Source: Porpolomopsis calyptriformis (lineage: Eukaryota > Basidiomycota > Agaricomycetes > Agaricales > Hygrophoraceae). From it: a DNA stretch of 64,000 nucleotides. The notes under the pieces were generated by a model. That model was not told the DNA's origin, searched no databases, and saw only the letters and a program-made list of their open reading frames with translations. Location: positions 62,001 to 126,000 of the forward strand of contig OX621166.1 in NCBI GenBank assembly GCA_951640195.1, read 5' to 3'. Position 1 is the stretch's first letter; each line of letters opens with the position of its first letter. This document shows, in pieces, positions 1 through 12,221 of this stretch. The position numbers and the translations under genes were made by a program.

Positions 1-1214
1 ATATAGCACGTTTGTGACCTCTTTCCTTACATCCATGGTCAACGAGGTTCTCCAACCCCTCGCAGTTGCTCGTCAAGATACACTCTTCTACCCTCATGGC
101 ATGGAGGTCGTCGCTTGGCTCTCTAAAACCATTCCTCGCCCTTCTACCATCTATCTCGCATCTATCCCTATTTCTTCACCTCTCATTGGCCTCACACAAC
201 TTGCCCAGTACCTGGTTGTCTGCCGTGTCTCTGGTCTCACTCCAGGTGAACTCCGTGATCGTATTGCTGGCGCGACTGGTCATTCGCGACGCCTAGTATC
301 AGCCGTAGCCATCGCCGCATCTAGCTCTTTCGAGTCCTTCATGGACAATGCTCGTAAAGCGATTCGGTGGCTGTTTTTCTCTGGTTTGCGTGGACAACAA
401 GCATTTCCCGTAACGTCTCTAGAGCCGAGTATTGTCCAGGACACAGTTGAGGGTGGAGAGGGCGTGCCGAGCCCTATGCTTTCTGTGACTGGCCTCTCGT
501 TAAAGGACTTGGAGCCACACGTGAAGAAGACGAACTCCCACCTCCCCGAAAACGCCAAGTTGACAGTATCTTTGCATAATGGGCCACGCGCATTTGTTAT
601 CACTGGACCAACGCGCTCGTTGTGTGGACTTGTAACGAATTTGAGGAATGTTCGTGCACCCAACGGGATCGATCAGAGCAAAACGCCATTTTCACAACGC
701 AAGTCTGTATTTTCCATTCGTTTCTTAGTTGTTGGCGTCCCGTATCACAGCACATATCTTGCCGGCGCGGGAGAAAAGCTCTGTGTAGAGGATCTCGGGG
801 GAGAGGATCTCTGGAAGCCCGAGGACCTGCAGATACCAGTTTTTCACACCGAGGATGGTGCGTTTTGTCGTCTCTTTCACCTTCGACATAATGACGAGCC
901 GGTTGCACAGGTTCAGATTTGCGACTGTTTTCAGGGTCGATCACGCGTTTACTCTGCGATCAAATATTTACGTTACCCATTCACTGGTCAGTTGCGACCA
1001 ACTTCCCGAAGGCAGCGACCCATGCGATTGATTTTGGTCCTGGCGGCTTGAGCGGGATCGGACCTCTCACTGCGCGCAATCTAGATGGACGAGGAGTTCG
1101 GGTTATTGTTGTTGGGGATAAAGGCAAGGGTGATGTTGAACTCTACGATACGCAATGCGTCAAGTTCGAGGATCGATGGAGTGAGCAATGGGCGCCGGGC
1201 TTGGTGCGGACAAG

Positions 1215-1264
1215 GTTCGTTTAATGATACCGATATCTTCCGTTATTCTCTAATCCATCAATAG
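1215..1264 (+). other. Typical spliceosomal intron of the FAS gene
   Basis: Donor GTTCGT, branch-like CTAAT and acceptor ATAG. Removal joins VRTS to DGVIHLDTPFSRLLG in frame, as the family requires. It is representative of the other FAS introns, which are about 50-60 nt long. Introns are intact even where the coding frame is broken. Confidence 0.8.
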
Positions 1265-1907
1265 CGATGGTGTGATACATCTCGATACCCCGTTTTCTCG
1301 TCTCTTGGGCAAACCGCCGATCATGGTTGCCGGTATGACCCCCACCACTGTAAAAGCTGGTTTCGTCAGTGCTGTTCTTGAGGCTGGATACCATGTTGAA
1401 CTTGCTGGCGGAGGGCACTACAGCGCTGCTGCATTGCGTGCCAAAGTTTCCGAAATACAGACGAAGATCCCCGCCGGGATTGGCATCACACTCAACTCCC
1501 TTTACATCAACCCTCGTCAGTTCGGTTTCCAGCTCCCTCTATGGCAACAGTTACGGCAAGAAGGGCTGCCTATAGAAGGGTTTTGCGTTGCCGCCGGCAT
1601 TCCGACTACGGAGAAAGCTGCCGAGATTATTGAGGGGCTGAGGAACGCTGGGATTAAGCACGTCGCATTCAAGCCTGGTAGTACCGATGGCATTCGACAG
1701 GTTGTCAACATTGCTGCTTCAAATCCCGACTTCCCCATCATTTTACAATGGACTGGCGGGCGGGCCGATGGGCACCATTCATTCGAGGACTTTCATCAAC
1801 CTATTCTTGCAACGTATCGCTTCATTTGCCAGCAAAAAAATATCTCCCTTGTAGCCGGATCTGGTTTTGGTGCCGCTGATGATGTGTGGCCATACCTAAC
1901 CGGGGAC

Positions 1908-1910
1908 TAG
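1908..1910 (+). other. In-frame TAG replacing the conserved Trp of the enoyl reductase
   Basis: The reading frame runs [26 protein letters not shown] without any shift. The family has PYLTGxWS here (TGG), so this is a single-base TGG to TAG change. No splice sites offer a way around it. Confidence 0.85.
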
Positions 1911-3654
1911 TCTGTCTCGTACGACGTCCAGCCCATGCCCTTCGACGGCTTTCTATTCGCAAGCCGTGTCATGGTTGCGAAAGAAGCGCACACAAGCTCG
2001 TCAGTGAAAGACTTGATCGTTGCGGCCCCTGGTGTGGAGGACAGGGGCTGGGAAGGTACATACGTGAAGCCGACGGGGGGGATTTCACTGTGCGGTCCGA
2101 GCTCGGAGAGCCGATTCATAAGATTGCGACACGGGGCGTCAAGTTGTGGAAAGAGTTCGACGACACCGTATTCAGCCTACCAAAGGAAAAACGCATGGCA
2201 TGGCTAACAGAGCGTAGAGCGGAAGTTATAGAGAAATTAAACAAAGACTTCAGCAAGCCATGGTTTGGATGGAAGAAGGACGATAGCGTTGCAACCGATC
2301 TTGGTGCTATGACATATGAAGAGGTGGTATTGAGGATGGTGAGACTCATGTTCGTGAAGCACGAGAACCGATGGGTGGATACGTCCTTGAGGAATTTGAC
2401 GGGTGACTGGTTGAGGAGAGTAGAGGAACGTTTTGCAGGCGTGAATGGCGGTGGCGACAAACCATCACTTTTGCAGAGCTTTGCAACGCTCGACGACCCC
2501 CTACCGTTCGTCGATTTGTTCTTCAGAGCATATCCGTTAGCCAGGGAGCAACCTTTGGCCTCAGAAGATAAGGCATATTTCTTGGCCATCTCTCAGAGAC
2601 TTGGACAAAAACCCGTACCCTTCATTCCCGTGCTGGATGCCAATTTCGAAGTATGGTTTAAGAAGGTATGTGACCCAACCAGAATTATCGACAGATTGTT
2701 CTAATTAGGTGTGACCTTCCGACAGGACTCTTTGTGGGCAGCTGAGGATATCGAAGGCGTTTTTGATCAAGACCCTCAACGAGTTTGCATCTTGCAAGGA
2801 CCGGTGGCTGTGAAACATTCTAAAGTCAAGGATCCAGCCATCAAGGATCTACTTGATAGCGTCAATTCATCTCTCATCCAGAAGCTTGTAGAGCACCGTT
2901 ATGGCGGCGACGAATCCAAAATCCCCTCTGTCGACTACCTGGCTGTAAAACCCAAGGCTGCTTCTCCGGACTTCCTGGTGCCGTTCAACATCCAGCGAGT
3001 GGAGACAGAGGCCGAAACTTCCAAGTGATGGGTACTGCGGCACCTGAGCAGTCCCTGTGGTTAGAGACGTTAGCTGGCCCCCAAATCGGATGGTTGCGGG
3101 CTCTTTTCTGCTCACCGACCATTGTGCAAGGTTCATCGTATGTCAGTAACCCCATTCATCGACTCCTTGCTCCTCGTTCTGGACAAAGAGTTGTCGTTAC
3201 CTTGTTGGATTCATCCCCTGTTTCCGTCACCGTCTATGGTGCCGCCCGGTCGAATAACGTTCAAACGCCGGCCTTCAAAGCAGTAGAAATTCAATATGAC
3301 GCCCAATCAAAGCTGATCAATATTACGGTTTTCGAAGAACGTCAGGGAGTCTCAGTTCCTCTCCACTTACGATTTGTGTATAAGCCTTCCATGGGCTCAG
3401 TTCCAATTCATGAAATCGCGGAGGGCCGCAACACTCGGATCAAGGAATTTTACTGGAAGCTTTGGTTTGGCGATGAAGCTGTCCTCCCTAACCTTGACAT
3501 CCACGATGTATTCGTTGGCCCCGAAGTCACAATTGATGTCACTGACGTAGCAAGATTTTGTGGTGTTGTTGGCAATCAAGGCGAGGCCTTCAACACCGTT
3601 AGGAACACGAAGGTTCAGGCGCCTATGGACTTCGCAATCGTGACTGGATGGCAG

Positions 3655-3704
3655 GCAAGTCTCATATTCATAAATATTTATGGTACTTTGACGGTGGTCC
3701 ACAG
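3655..3704 (+). other. GC-AG intron in the FAS gene
   Basis: The exon ends GGATGGCAG, the intron starts GCAAGT and ends CCACAG, and splicing yields VTGWQ-AIIKSIFP, the expected family sequence. Apart from the C at position 2 the donor (CAG|GCAAGT) is the strongest possible U1 match. That is the usual form of functional GC-AG introns, so this is probably original rather than decay. Confidence 0.75.
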
Positions 3705-6700
3705 GCAATCATAAAGTCGATATTCCCATTTGCAATTGATGGAGATCTCCTTAAACTTGTCCACCTTTCCAACGGCTTCCGCATGGTCGATGGTGCGAAA
3801 CCACTTCAAGTTGGGGATGTCTGCAAGGCGGAAGCTCGAATCGTCTCGGTCACAAATGCGAACGAGGGCAAGATAGTCAAGGTGAAAGGTTATGTTCGTC
3901 GTGGCGACAAACCAGTTATCGAGGTAGTATCGGCATTTCTTTATCGTGGTCGCTTCTCCGACTACCAGAATACATTTGAGACAACGGAGGAACCCGACTA
4001 TCTAGTTGAGCTTGCAAACGACGCTGCCGTTGGGGTGCTGCAGTCGAAGGAATGGTTCAAATGGGATGATGAATCTAGACCACTCCTGGCTGGCACATGG
4101 CTTATTTTCCGTATCGAGTGGCAAGTTTCATTCAAGGACAAGACCTCATACTGCGATGTCTCGGTCTCTGGCAGCGTCTTCGTTAGAGACCTTCTGAGAC
4201 GCTTGGTCAAGGTCGGATCTGTGGACTTCCAACAGGACGATTGTAAAGGTAACCCCGTCCTCGCGTACTTGCAACGTCACGGCAGCCCTCAAGGGCTTGC
4301 GGTGCCCTTGGCGAACGGCGGTTACTCACTGACCAGCCCCGCCAAAGCCGTATTCAGTGCCCCCCTTACTAACGAACCATACTCTGACGTCTCGGGTGAT
4401 TTCAACCCCATCCACGTGAACCCGTACTTCTCTGACTATGCGTCTCTCCCCGGCACCATCACACATGGTTTGTGGACTAGTGCTGCAACACGTTGCCACG
4501 TCGAGAATGTTGTTGCGGAAGGTCACTCCGAACGGGTCCTTGCGTGCGTGGTACTTATCACTGAGACGGAATTATTGACGGATTTTGTTTCTCAAAGCTA
4601 TAATGTTACGTTTGTGGGGATGGTCCTGCCCGGTGACGAATTGACCGTCAGTATCAAACATGTTGCTATGCGGGATGGTCACATCGTCGTCCAAATCGAG
4701 ACAGGAAATAGTCGTGGCGAGAAGGTTCTTGAAGGCTCAGCGGAGGTTGCACAGCCCACCACCGTCTGTATTCACCGGCCAAGGATCTCAAGAACCAGGT
4801 ATGGGTATGGATCTTTACAATAGTTCCCCTGCCGCCCGCGCAGTGTGGGAGAGTGCCGATGCTCATCTCCGCAATGTGTATGGATTCTCTATCGTGGAGA
4901 TAGTCAAAGACAACCCGAAGGAGAAAACTATTCACTTTGGTGGAATCAAAGGTCAAGCCATTCGCCAACGATACATCGATATGACATACGACACAATGGA
5001 CAAGGACGGTAACGTCAAGACTCTCCCCCTCTTCGCCGATATCGACGTTCGCACTCCCAAATATACATTTAGTCATCCGAATGGACTGCTCTTTGCTACC
5101 CAATTTGCACAGATCGCTCTCGTCGTTACCGAGAAGGCCGCATTCGAGGACCTTCGGATGAAGGGTCTCGTGCAGAAGGACTGTGCTTTTGCCGGACACT
5201 CTTTGGGCGAGTATTCCGCACTGGCCTCGATCACAGACGTCCTTCCCATTTTGTCTCTTGTTGACGTTGTCTTCTACCGTGGAATCACAATGCAGCGTGC
5301 TGTGGAGCGAGACTCCGAAAACCGGTCTAATTACGCCATGTGTGCCGTCAACCCGAGTCGAATCTCGAAGACATTCGGCGATGCAGCCCTGCGTGAGGTA
5401 GTTGACAGCATCGCTCTATCAACTAGCTGTCTCCTTGAAATCGTCAATTACAATGTCGAGGTGTGTTGCGTTTGGTGTACCTTTAACTGGTGTTGATCTT
5501 TCGGTAATCTTGCAGGGTCAACAATACGTTTGTGCTGGGGAGCTCGTGGCACTTGAAACGATGACGAATGTCCTCAATTATTTGAAAGTCCAAAAAATTG
5601 ACATTGCCAAGGTGAAATTAATTCAAGTGTTAAACTAAATGTGGCTAACAAAGTTTATGCAGCTCACTGAAACATACACTGTTGAGAGGGTCAAAGAGAT
5701 GCTGGGAGAGATCGTCAAGAGTTGTTTCGAACGAGCTAAAGAACAGCAAAAAGTCGAAGGCCATATAAAGCTCGAACGTGGTTTTGCAACAATCCCCCTC
5801 CCTGGTATTGATGTACCTTTCCATTCCCGCTATCTTTGGGCTGGGGTCATGCCATTCCGAGCTTGTAGGATAACTCAACCGCTACCTGAATTCTGATAAC
5901 TAATATCCATATTGCAGATCTTTCAAAAAAGCTCAAGGCCGATCACCTGAATCCCGACGTGCTCGTCGGAAAGTATATCCCTAACCTTATCGCTAAGCCA
6001 TTCGAAGTCTCTCGCGAGTATGCCCAGCTAACCTACGACCAAACATCGTCTCCACGCCTTGACAAAGTTTTGGGGAGGTGGGACGAGGACGGCTGGGCTG
6101 ACCCAGCGCAACGTCAAAAGTTGGCGTATATCATTCTTGTGGAACTCCTCGCATACCAATTTGCTTCCCCTGTTCGATGGATCGAGACACAGGACCTGTT
6201 GTTCGCAGATTTCGCGTTCGAAAGGTTCATCGAGCTTGGCCCTTCTCCAACGTTGACCGGCATGGCTAAACGTACACTCAAGGCCAAATACGAGGCCCGA
6301 GATGATTCCACCGGCCGCTCTCGGTCGATTCTTTGTCATGCACAGAACGGGAAGGAAATATACTACCAATTCGAAGATGAGCCTGAAGCCGTTGTAGTAG
6401 TCGAAGAAGCTCCTCAAACTGCACCCCCGGCTCCCAGTACCGCTCCGGTTACAATTGCGTCGATTTCCGCTCCATCTGCTTCCGTCACCATGGTGGAGGA
6501 TGTTCCTCTGAAATCCATTGAGATCTTGACCGTTGTCATTGCCCAAAAGCTCAAAAAAAAAGTAGATGAAGTACCCTTTCAAAGAGCATCAAAGACCTTG
6601 TAGGCGGGAAGTCCACACTACAAAACGAGATACTAGGCGACCTACAGTTGGAATTTGCGTCTGCCCCTGAGAAAGCCGAAGAAATGCCGCTCGAAGAACT

Positions 6701-9700
6701 GGCGTCCGCATTGGGGATGGGATTTTCCGGCACCCTTGGAAAACATTCCAACGCGTTGGTCTCTCGTATGATTGGTGGTAAGATGCCTGGCGGGTTTAAT
6801 TCTTCTGCCATCAAGTCTTGCCTTGCCAAGAGTTGGGGTCTGGGACCTTCGCGGTCAGACGGCATTTTGTTGCTTGGAACCACCCTAGAACCTGCGAAGC
6901 GGCTTGGTTCAGAAGCTGAAGCCAAGACCTGGCTGGACGGCATCGTGGCGATATATGCTAAGAGGTCCGGGATTTCTCTGTCTCCAGGCAGTTCGGGAGG
7001 TGGAGCAGCTGGGGCAGCTGGAGGAGCCGTGATAAATAGTGAGGAGTTTTTGAAATTCCAGGCAGAGCAGGAACGGTTTGCAGCCCAGCACGTCGAACTC
7101 TATATGCGCTACCTCAAACGCGACTCACGCTCGGGTGAAATTGCATTTGATAAAGAAAAGGCACATTCGATCGCTCTTCAAGCCCGGTTAGACAGCATCG
7201 CGAAGGAGCACGGCGACACCTATATCGATGGTATCCAGCCAATCTTTGATCCACTCAAGGCACGGCGCTTTGATTCTTCCTGGAACTGGGCTCGACAAGA
7301 TGCTCTGCTTATGTATTACAACGTTATTTTCGGACGACTCGCCACCGTAGATCGCGATATTACTGCGCGTGCCATTTCTCTCCTCAATCGTGCCGATCCG
7401 GACTTCCTTGTCTATATGCAATACAACATTGACCAATGTGACGTTACTCGAGGCGAAAACTACAAGTTGGCCAAAGAATTCGGGCAACAACTCCTCGATA
7501 ACACTAAAGAGGTCATCGGAAGGCCACCGGTTTACAAGGATGGTTAGTCGCGCTTAGATATTGTCTACTTTTCTCTTCTAACTGGTCCCTGAAGTTACCT
7601 TTCCCACCGCGCCTCGTACCGAAGTCACGGAAAAGGGCGATATTGTGTACTCGGAAGTCGTTCGCGAGAATGTCCGCAAGCTTGAAGCGTACGTAGAAGA
7701 AATGGCGAGTGGTGACACTGTCTCGGGAGCCGTAAATATCCAAAAGGTTCAGGACGATGTTCTTAAACTCTGGACGGTTGTAAAATCGCAACCTGGAATT
7801 AGCCAAGAGCAGAAGAATCGCATCAAGGCGCTTTATGAAGGGGTGGTTCGTTCTCTACGTAAAGGACCTGATCCTCGTAGCCGCGTTGGAACCCGAAGCC
7901 GGAGATCATCATCTCAATTCCTTCGCCCTCAAATTACAAGCGTTTCATTCGTATCGGCCGACAAGATTCCCTTGTTGCACTTGAAACGCAGAGTCGGCAC
8001 TAATTGGGAATATAGCAACAACCTGACGAGTGTCTACTTGGATATCCTCCACGAAATTGCTACCTCAGGTACGACATTCAAGGACAAGAATGCTCTGTTA
8101 ACTGGCGTCGGCAAGGGTTCTATCGGTGTCGAGATTTTGAAAGGGCTGCTCTCTGGCGGTGCACATGTTGTGGTCACCACATCCCGTTACAGTCGCGCCA
8201 CTGTCGAGTATTACCAATCGATCTTCCAGAGCTTTGGAAGTCGCGGTTCCGCTTTGATTGTCGTCCCATTCAATCAGGGTTCTAAGCAAGACGTCGAAGC
8301 TCTAGTTGACTACATCTATGCTACGTTAGGGCTCGATCTCGACTATATTCTCCCATTCGCCGCTGTTCCTGAAAATGGACGAGAGATTGATGGTGTCGAC
8401 GACAAGTCTGAACTTGCCCATCGTATCATGTTGGTCAACCTCCTTCGAATTCTCGGCGCTGTCAAAAACAAGAAAGCCAGTCGAGATTTCGTCACACGGC
8501 CTACCCAAGTCATATTACCGCTTTCGCCCAACCATGGTCTTTTTGGGAATGATGGTCTCTACTCCGAGTCAAAAATTTCTCTCGAGACGCTGTTTAATCG
8601 CTGGAGCTCGGAAAGTTGGGGTGAGTACCTCTGCCTGGCGGGTGCTGTCATTGGGTGAGTGAATGTCGACGCTTTTGTCATCATCTATCTAAATTTGCTC
8701 CCATTAGATGGACCCGTGGTACGGGCTTGATGAGCCCCGCCAATATTGTCGCACATGAGTTGGAAAGTTATGGCGTTCGCACCTTCTCGGCGAAAGAAAT
8801 GGCGTTCAATATTCTGGGTCTTATGCATCCGCTGCTATTCAGCATTACTCAAGTGGAGCCGATTTGGGCAGACCTCAACGGTGGAATGGCTCGGCTTCCG
8901 CACCTTGCAGATATCACAACCCGCATCCGTATCAACCTCAATAAGAAGAGCGAACTTCGCCGTGCTATCGCGAGAGATAGTTCCGCCGATTTTCAGGTTG
9001 TCAATGGCGTTGAGGCGGAAAGACTTTTGCAGACCGTAAACGTGGTCCCCCTGGCGAATTTCCGATTCGATTTCCCCGCTTTGGAGTCGGTCGACTCACT
9101 GAAAGATGTATCCCAGCTACGGGGTATGATTGATCTGGACAGAGTCATCGTTGTCACGGGCTTCGCTGAAGTCGGTCCTTGGGGTAGCTCCAGAACACGA
9201 TGGGAGATGGAAGCAAGAGGTGAATTCACCATCGAAGGGTGTATTGAAATGGCGTGGATGATGGGCTACATAAAACACTTCGACGGTCGCCTAAAGGATG
9301 GGTCTTTGTATGTCGGCTGGGTTGACAGCAAAACCAACGAGCCAGTGGATGATAAGTATGTCAGAGGACGCTACGAAAAAGAAATCCTAAGTCATGCCGG
9401 AGTCCGCCTCATCGGTGAGTAAAGTATGCTGATTCCCCCTTCAAAAGCTTACGCTTGCATCCTAGAACCTGACCTTTTCCGAGGTTACAACCCCAAAAAG
9501 AAAATCTTCAACCAGGAGGTTGAGCTAATCCATGACTTGGAACCCATTGAAGTCGCGGAAGCCGAGGCCGAAAACTTCAAATACCAACATGGTGACAAGT
9601 GCGATATCTGGGCTGGTGAAAGCGGCCAGTGGTTTGTGAAATTCAAGAAGGGTGCATGCATCTTCGTCCCAAAAGCTTTCAAGTTCAGCCGTACAGTGGC

Positions 9701-11927
9701 TGGTCAAGTCCCGACAGGTTGGCACGCTGGTCGATACGGCATTCCTGATGATATCATTGCTCAAACGGATCGAGCTACCCTGTGGGCTCTTGTCTGCACA
9801 GCGGAGGCTCTCAATATGTCCCGCATCACAGACCCATACGAACTATACAAGCACATGCATCCCTCGGAGGTCGGGACTTGCCTTGGAAGTGGCATGGGTG
9901 GAACTGAGAGTCTGGGAAAGATGTTCAAGGATCGCCGAGAAGAGAAGGAAGTGCAGAATGACATCCTTCAAGAGACGTGAGTCCTTTTTCCAGTACGGTC
10001 ATCCCATTTCTCAGCGTCCCATTTTAGTTTCATTAATACCACGGCTGGCTGGGTGAACTTGTTATTAATGTCCTCGAGTGGCCCTGTTAAAGTCCCCGTG
10101 GGAGCCTGGTTCGTGTTTCCTCTCCGTGTAATTTCCCGCTGACGTGATCCCTCCCGCAGCGCAACGGCACTACAGCCCCTTGAGATCGCATGCGATACCC
10201 TCCTGTCCGGAAAAGCTAAAGTCATGATCGCTGGTGGCTTTGACGACATTTGCGAAGAGGGCTCTTACGAGTTCGCCAACATGAAGGCGACAAGCAGTGC
10301 AGAAACAGAGTTTGCGATGGGTCGGGAGCCTACGGAGATGTCCCGTCCAGCAACAACAACTCGTGCAGGGGTAAGACAAATTTGACCATATCTGTTCTTC
10401 TGATATTCATGCGTTCAAACCGCTCAGTTCATGGAGGCACAAGGAACTGGGATACACATTGTCATGACTGCCAAAACTGCCCTGGCACTTGAAGCTCCGA
10501 TTCGTGGCGTCATTGCATTCACTTCCACCTCGACGTAGGTATAAGCCGATTCGCACTGGTATAGAGACTGACACCACTATTCAGTGATAAAGCAGGACGG
10601 TCTATTCCAGCCCCTGGTTGTGGGGTACTGACAATTGCTAGGGAGGTAGCATCGAAACACCCCCTACCGCTCCTCGACGTAGCCTACCGTTCTCGTCAAA
10701 TCACGTTTAGACGCACTCAAATCTCTCAATGGCTTTCACACGAGCACTCACAACTTCGTGAGGAGCTCGAAGCATGTAAGAGCCGAGGAGAGCCTGTCGA
10801 CGACGAATACTTCTCTTCACGGGTGGCCGATATCGAGAAGGAAGCCGACCGCCAAGAGGAAGATGTGTTAGCTATGTACGGCATGCTTGAAGGATCCGAC
10901 CCACGAGTAGCACCGCTGCGTCGTGCGCTTGCTGTTTGGGGCTTAACCGCTGATGACATTGTCGTTCTGTCGATCCATGGAACCAGCACCGGTGCTAATG
11001 TGAGTTTATCCTCTTTCCGATGAATCGAGAGACTCACAGAAGCTACAGGAAGAAAACGAGACACACATCTGGAACGATATTTTCACCTCCATTACTCGTA
11101 CCCCTGGTAATGCCATCCCCATCATGGCGCAGAAGAGTTTACTGGGACACTCGAAAGGAGGATCAGCATCATGGCAATTGATGGGTCTCTTGCAAACCGT
11201 TAGCTCCGGCATTATTCCTGGAAACCGCAATAGCGAGTGAGTAGGATCCGATCATGTACTTAAATACACCTTTCTGACTATGCACAGCAACGTCGACGCT
11301 CACTTCCAAGCTCATCGCTTCCTAATGTTCCCTTCGAAATCTATTCACACCGACGGTATTCGCGCAGGAGTGATGGTATGAAACTCTTAGCTTATCCGAA
11401 AACCATCTCACCCTCGTGTTCCTAGTCCTCCTTTGGATTTGGTCAAGTTGGCGGCACGGCTTTGGTTGTTCACCCCCGATATTTGTTTGGTGTACTCGAA
11501 CCTTCCGCATACGAGTCTTACAAAGCTAGAAATCGTATTCGCGCCCTTCAATCGTACCGGGCGATGAGCGAGATGATGACTTCAAATTCGCTTGTGAAGA
11601 TCAAGGAGGTTCCCCCGTACAGCGTTGACTTGGAACGCCGCGTTTTGTTGAACTCCATGGCGAGAGCGACTCTCAACCCGAAGACCGGTAGCTACGTGTT
11701 CCCCGAGAAAATGACGACAACCATAGAGATGGATACCGCCAACACAAAGGCGATCTCGGAAATATCACACGTCCTCACTGAAACTGGCACAGCAATAGGT
11801 GTCGGTACCGACCATGGTGCGCTTTCTATGATGCTCAAGCTTCCGAGACTGACGGCGGACTTGAATAGAGCTGATCTCATCACAGCCTTCCTGAAACCTT
11901 TTTGGCATTATTGATGTTGTCGGACAG

Positions 11928-12221
11928 GGTCTTCCCTAGAAAACAAGATACAGCTAACCTCTTTGAGAAGACTTGCAGCCCATTGGCATATCTATCATGA
12001 GTATTGCTCCAAACTTCGTAATACTGCTCCTCCTGCCGTCCCATTCTTGGGTACGTTGCTAGCTCCCTTAACTAATTTCTTGACTGAGGTTATTGGCGCA
12101 AAGGACGTTACCTGACAGATCTCACCTTCTGTCGTGAGGGCAACCCTTCTTATAGAACGTCTCCTACGACTCCCAGCAAAAAGCTCCTTAACTTCAACAG
12201 GTATCATAAGTTGGCTTGAAG
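11928..12221 (+). pseudogene. C-terminal fragment of a RasGEF (Cdc25-type) exchange factor
   Basis: Exon 11928-12050 encodes LENKIQLTSLRRLAAHW followed by LRNTAPPAVPFLG. A 53-nt intron (12051-12103, GTACGT...AAAG) is followed by RYLTDLTFCREGNPS and KLLNFNRYHKLA, then TGA at 12219. PxVPFLGxYLTDLTF and xLxNFxKxxKLA are hallmark segments of the catalytic RasGEF domain, which loads GTP on Ras. Only about the last third of the domain is present, with no start or N-terminal part. It begins 33 nt after the last recognisable FAS codon, preceded by what looks like the 3' end of an intron (TCGGACAG). I infer a rearranged fragment rather than a live gene. Confidence 0.75.

Larger units (their letters stand above)
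1..11894 (+). pseudogene. Fused (beta-alpha) type I fatty acid synthase, 5' truncated by window, decayed
   Basis: Cytosolic megasynthase making palmitoyl/stearoyl-CoA from acetyl- and malonyl-CoA. Domains in order: acetyl transferase (1-1210; GATGHS at the active serine), enoyl reductase (1265-2665; MVAGMTPTTVKAG), dehydratase region (2726-4760; MaoC-type GDFNPIHVNP), malonyl/palmitoyl transferase (4770-6400; [13 protein letters not shown] and [12 protein letters not shown]), ACP (6490-6960; attachment serine in GGKSTLQNEI), ketoreductase (about 8070-8650; LLTGVGKGSIG), ketosynthase (about 9500-11600; Cys in GACAT split by an intron at 10109-10159, IHGTSTGAN, KSLLGHSKGGS) and the first residues of the PPT domain (GVGTDHELISSQPS). 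I place 19 introns: 858-910, 1215-1264, 2666-2725, 3655-3704, 4544-4597, 5461-5515, 5612-5662, 5865-5917, 7543-7594, 8655-8708, 9415-9465, 9977-10027, 10109-10159, 10371-10427, 10535-10584, 11000-11048, 11237-11287, 11376-11425, 11817-11868. The frame is broken at 1908, ~2081, ~3025, ~4768, ~6572 and ends at TGA 11892. Domains are from memory of the family; the breaks are seen directly. Confidence 0.9.

Noticed and set aside
858..940. Apparent frameshift in the FAS acetyl transferase near 911-936
   Set aside because: A standard intron (858-910, GTGCGT...GCACAG) joins HTEDG to SDLRLFSGS in the frame expected for the family, so the gene is not broken here.
4544..4597. Continuous reading of 18 extra residues in the dehydratase-MPT linker
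   Set aside because: It is a 54-nt intron whose length is a multiple of three. Removing it gives VLAYNVTFVGM, the family sequence.
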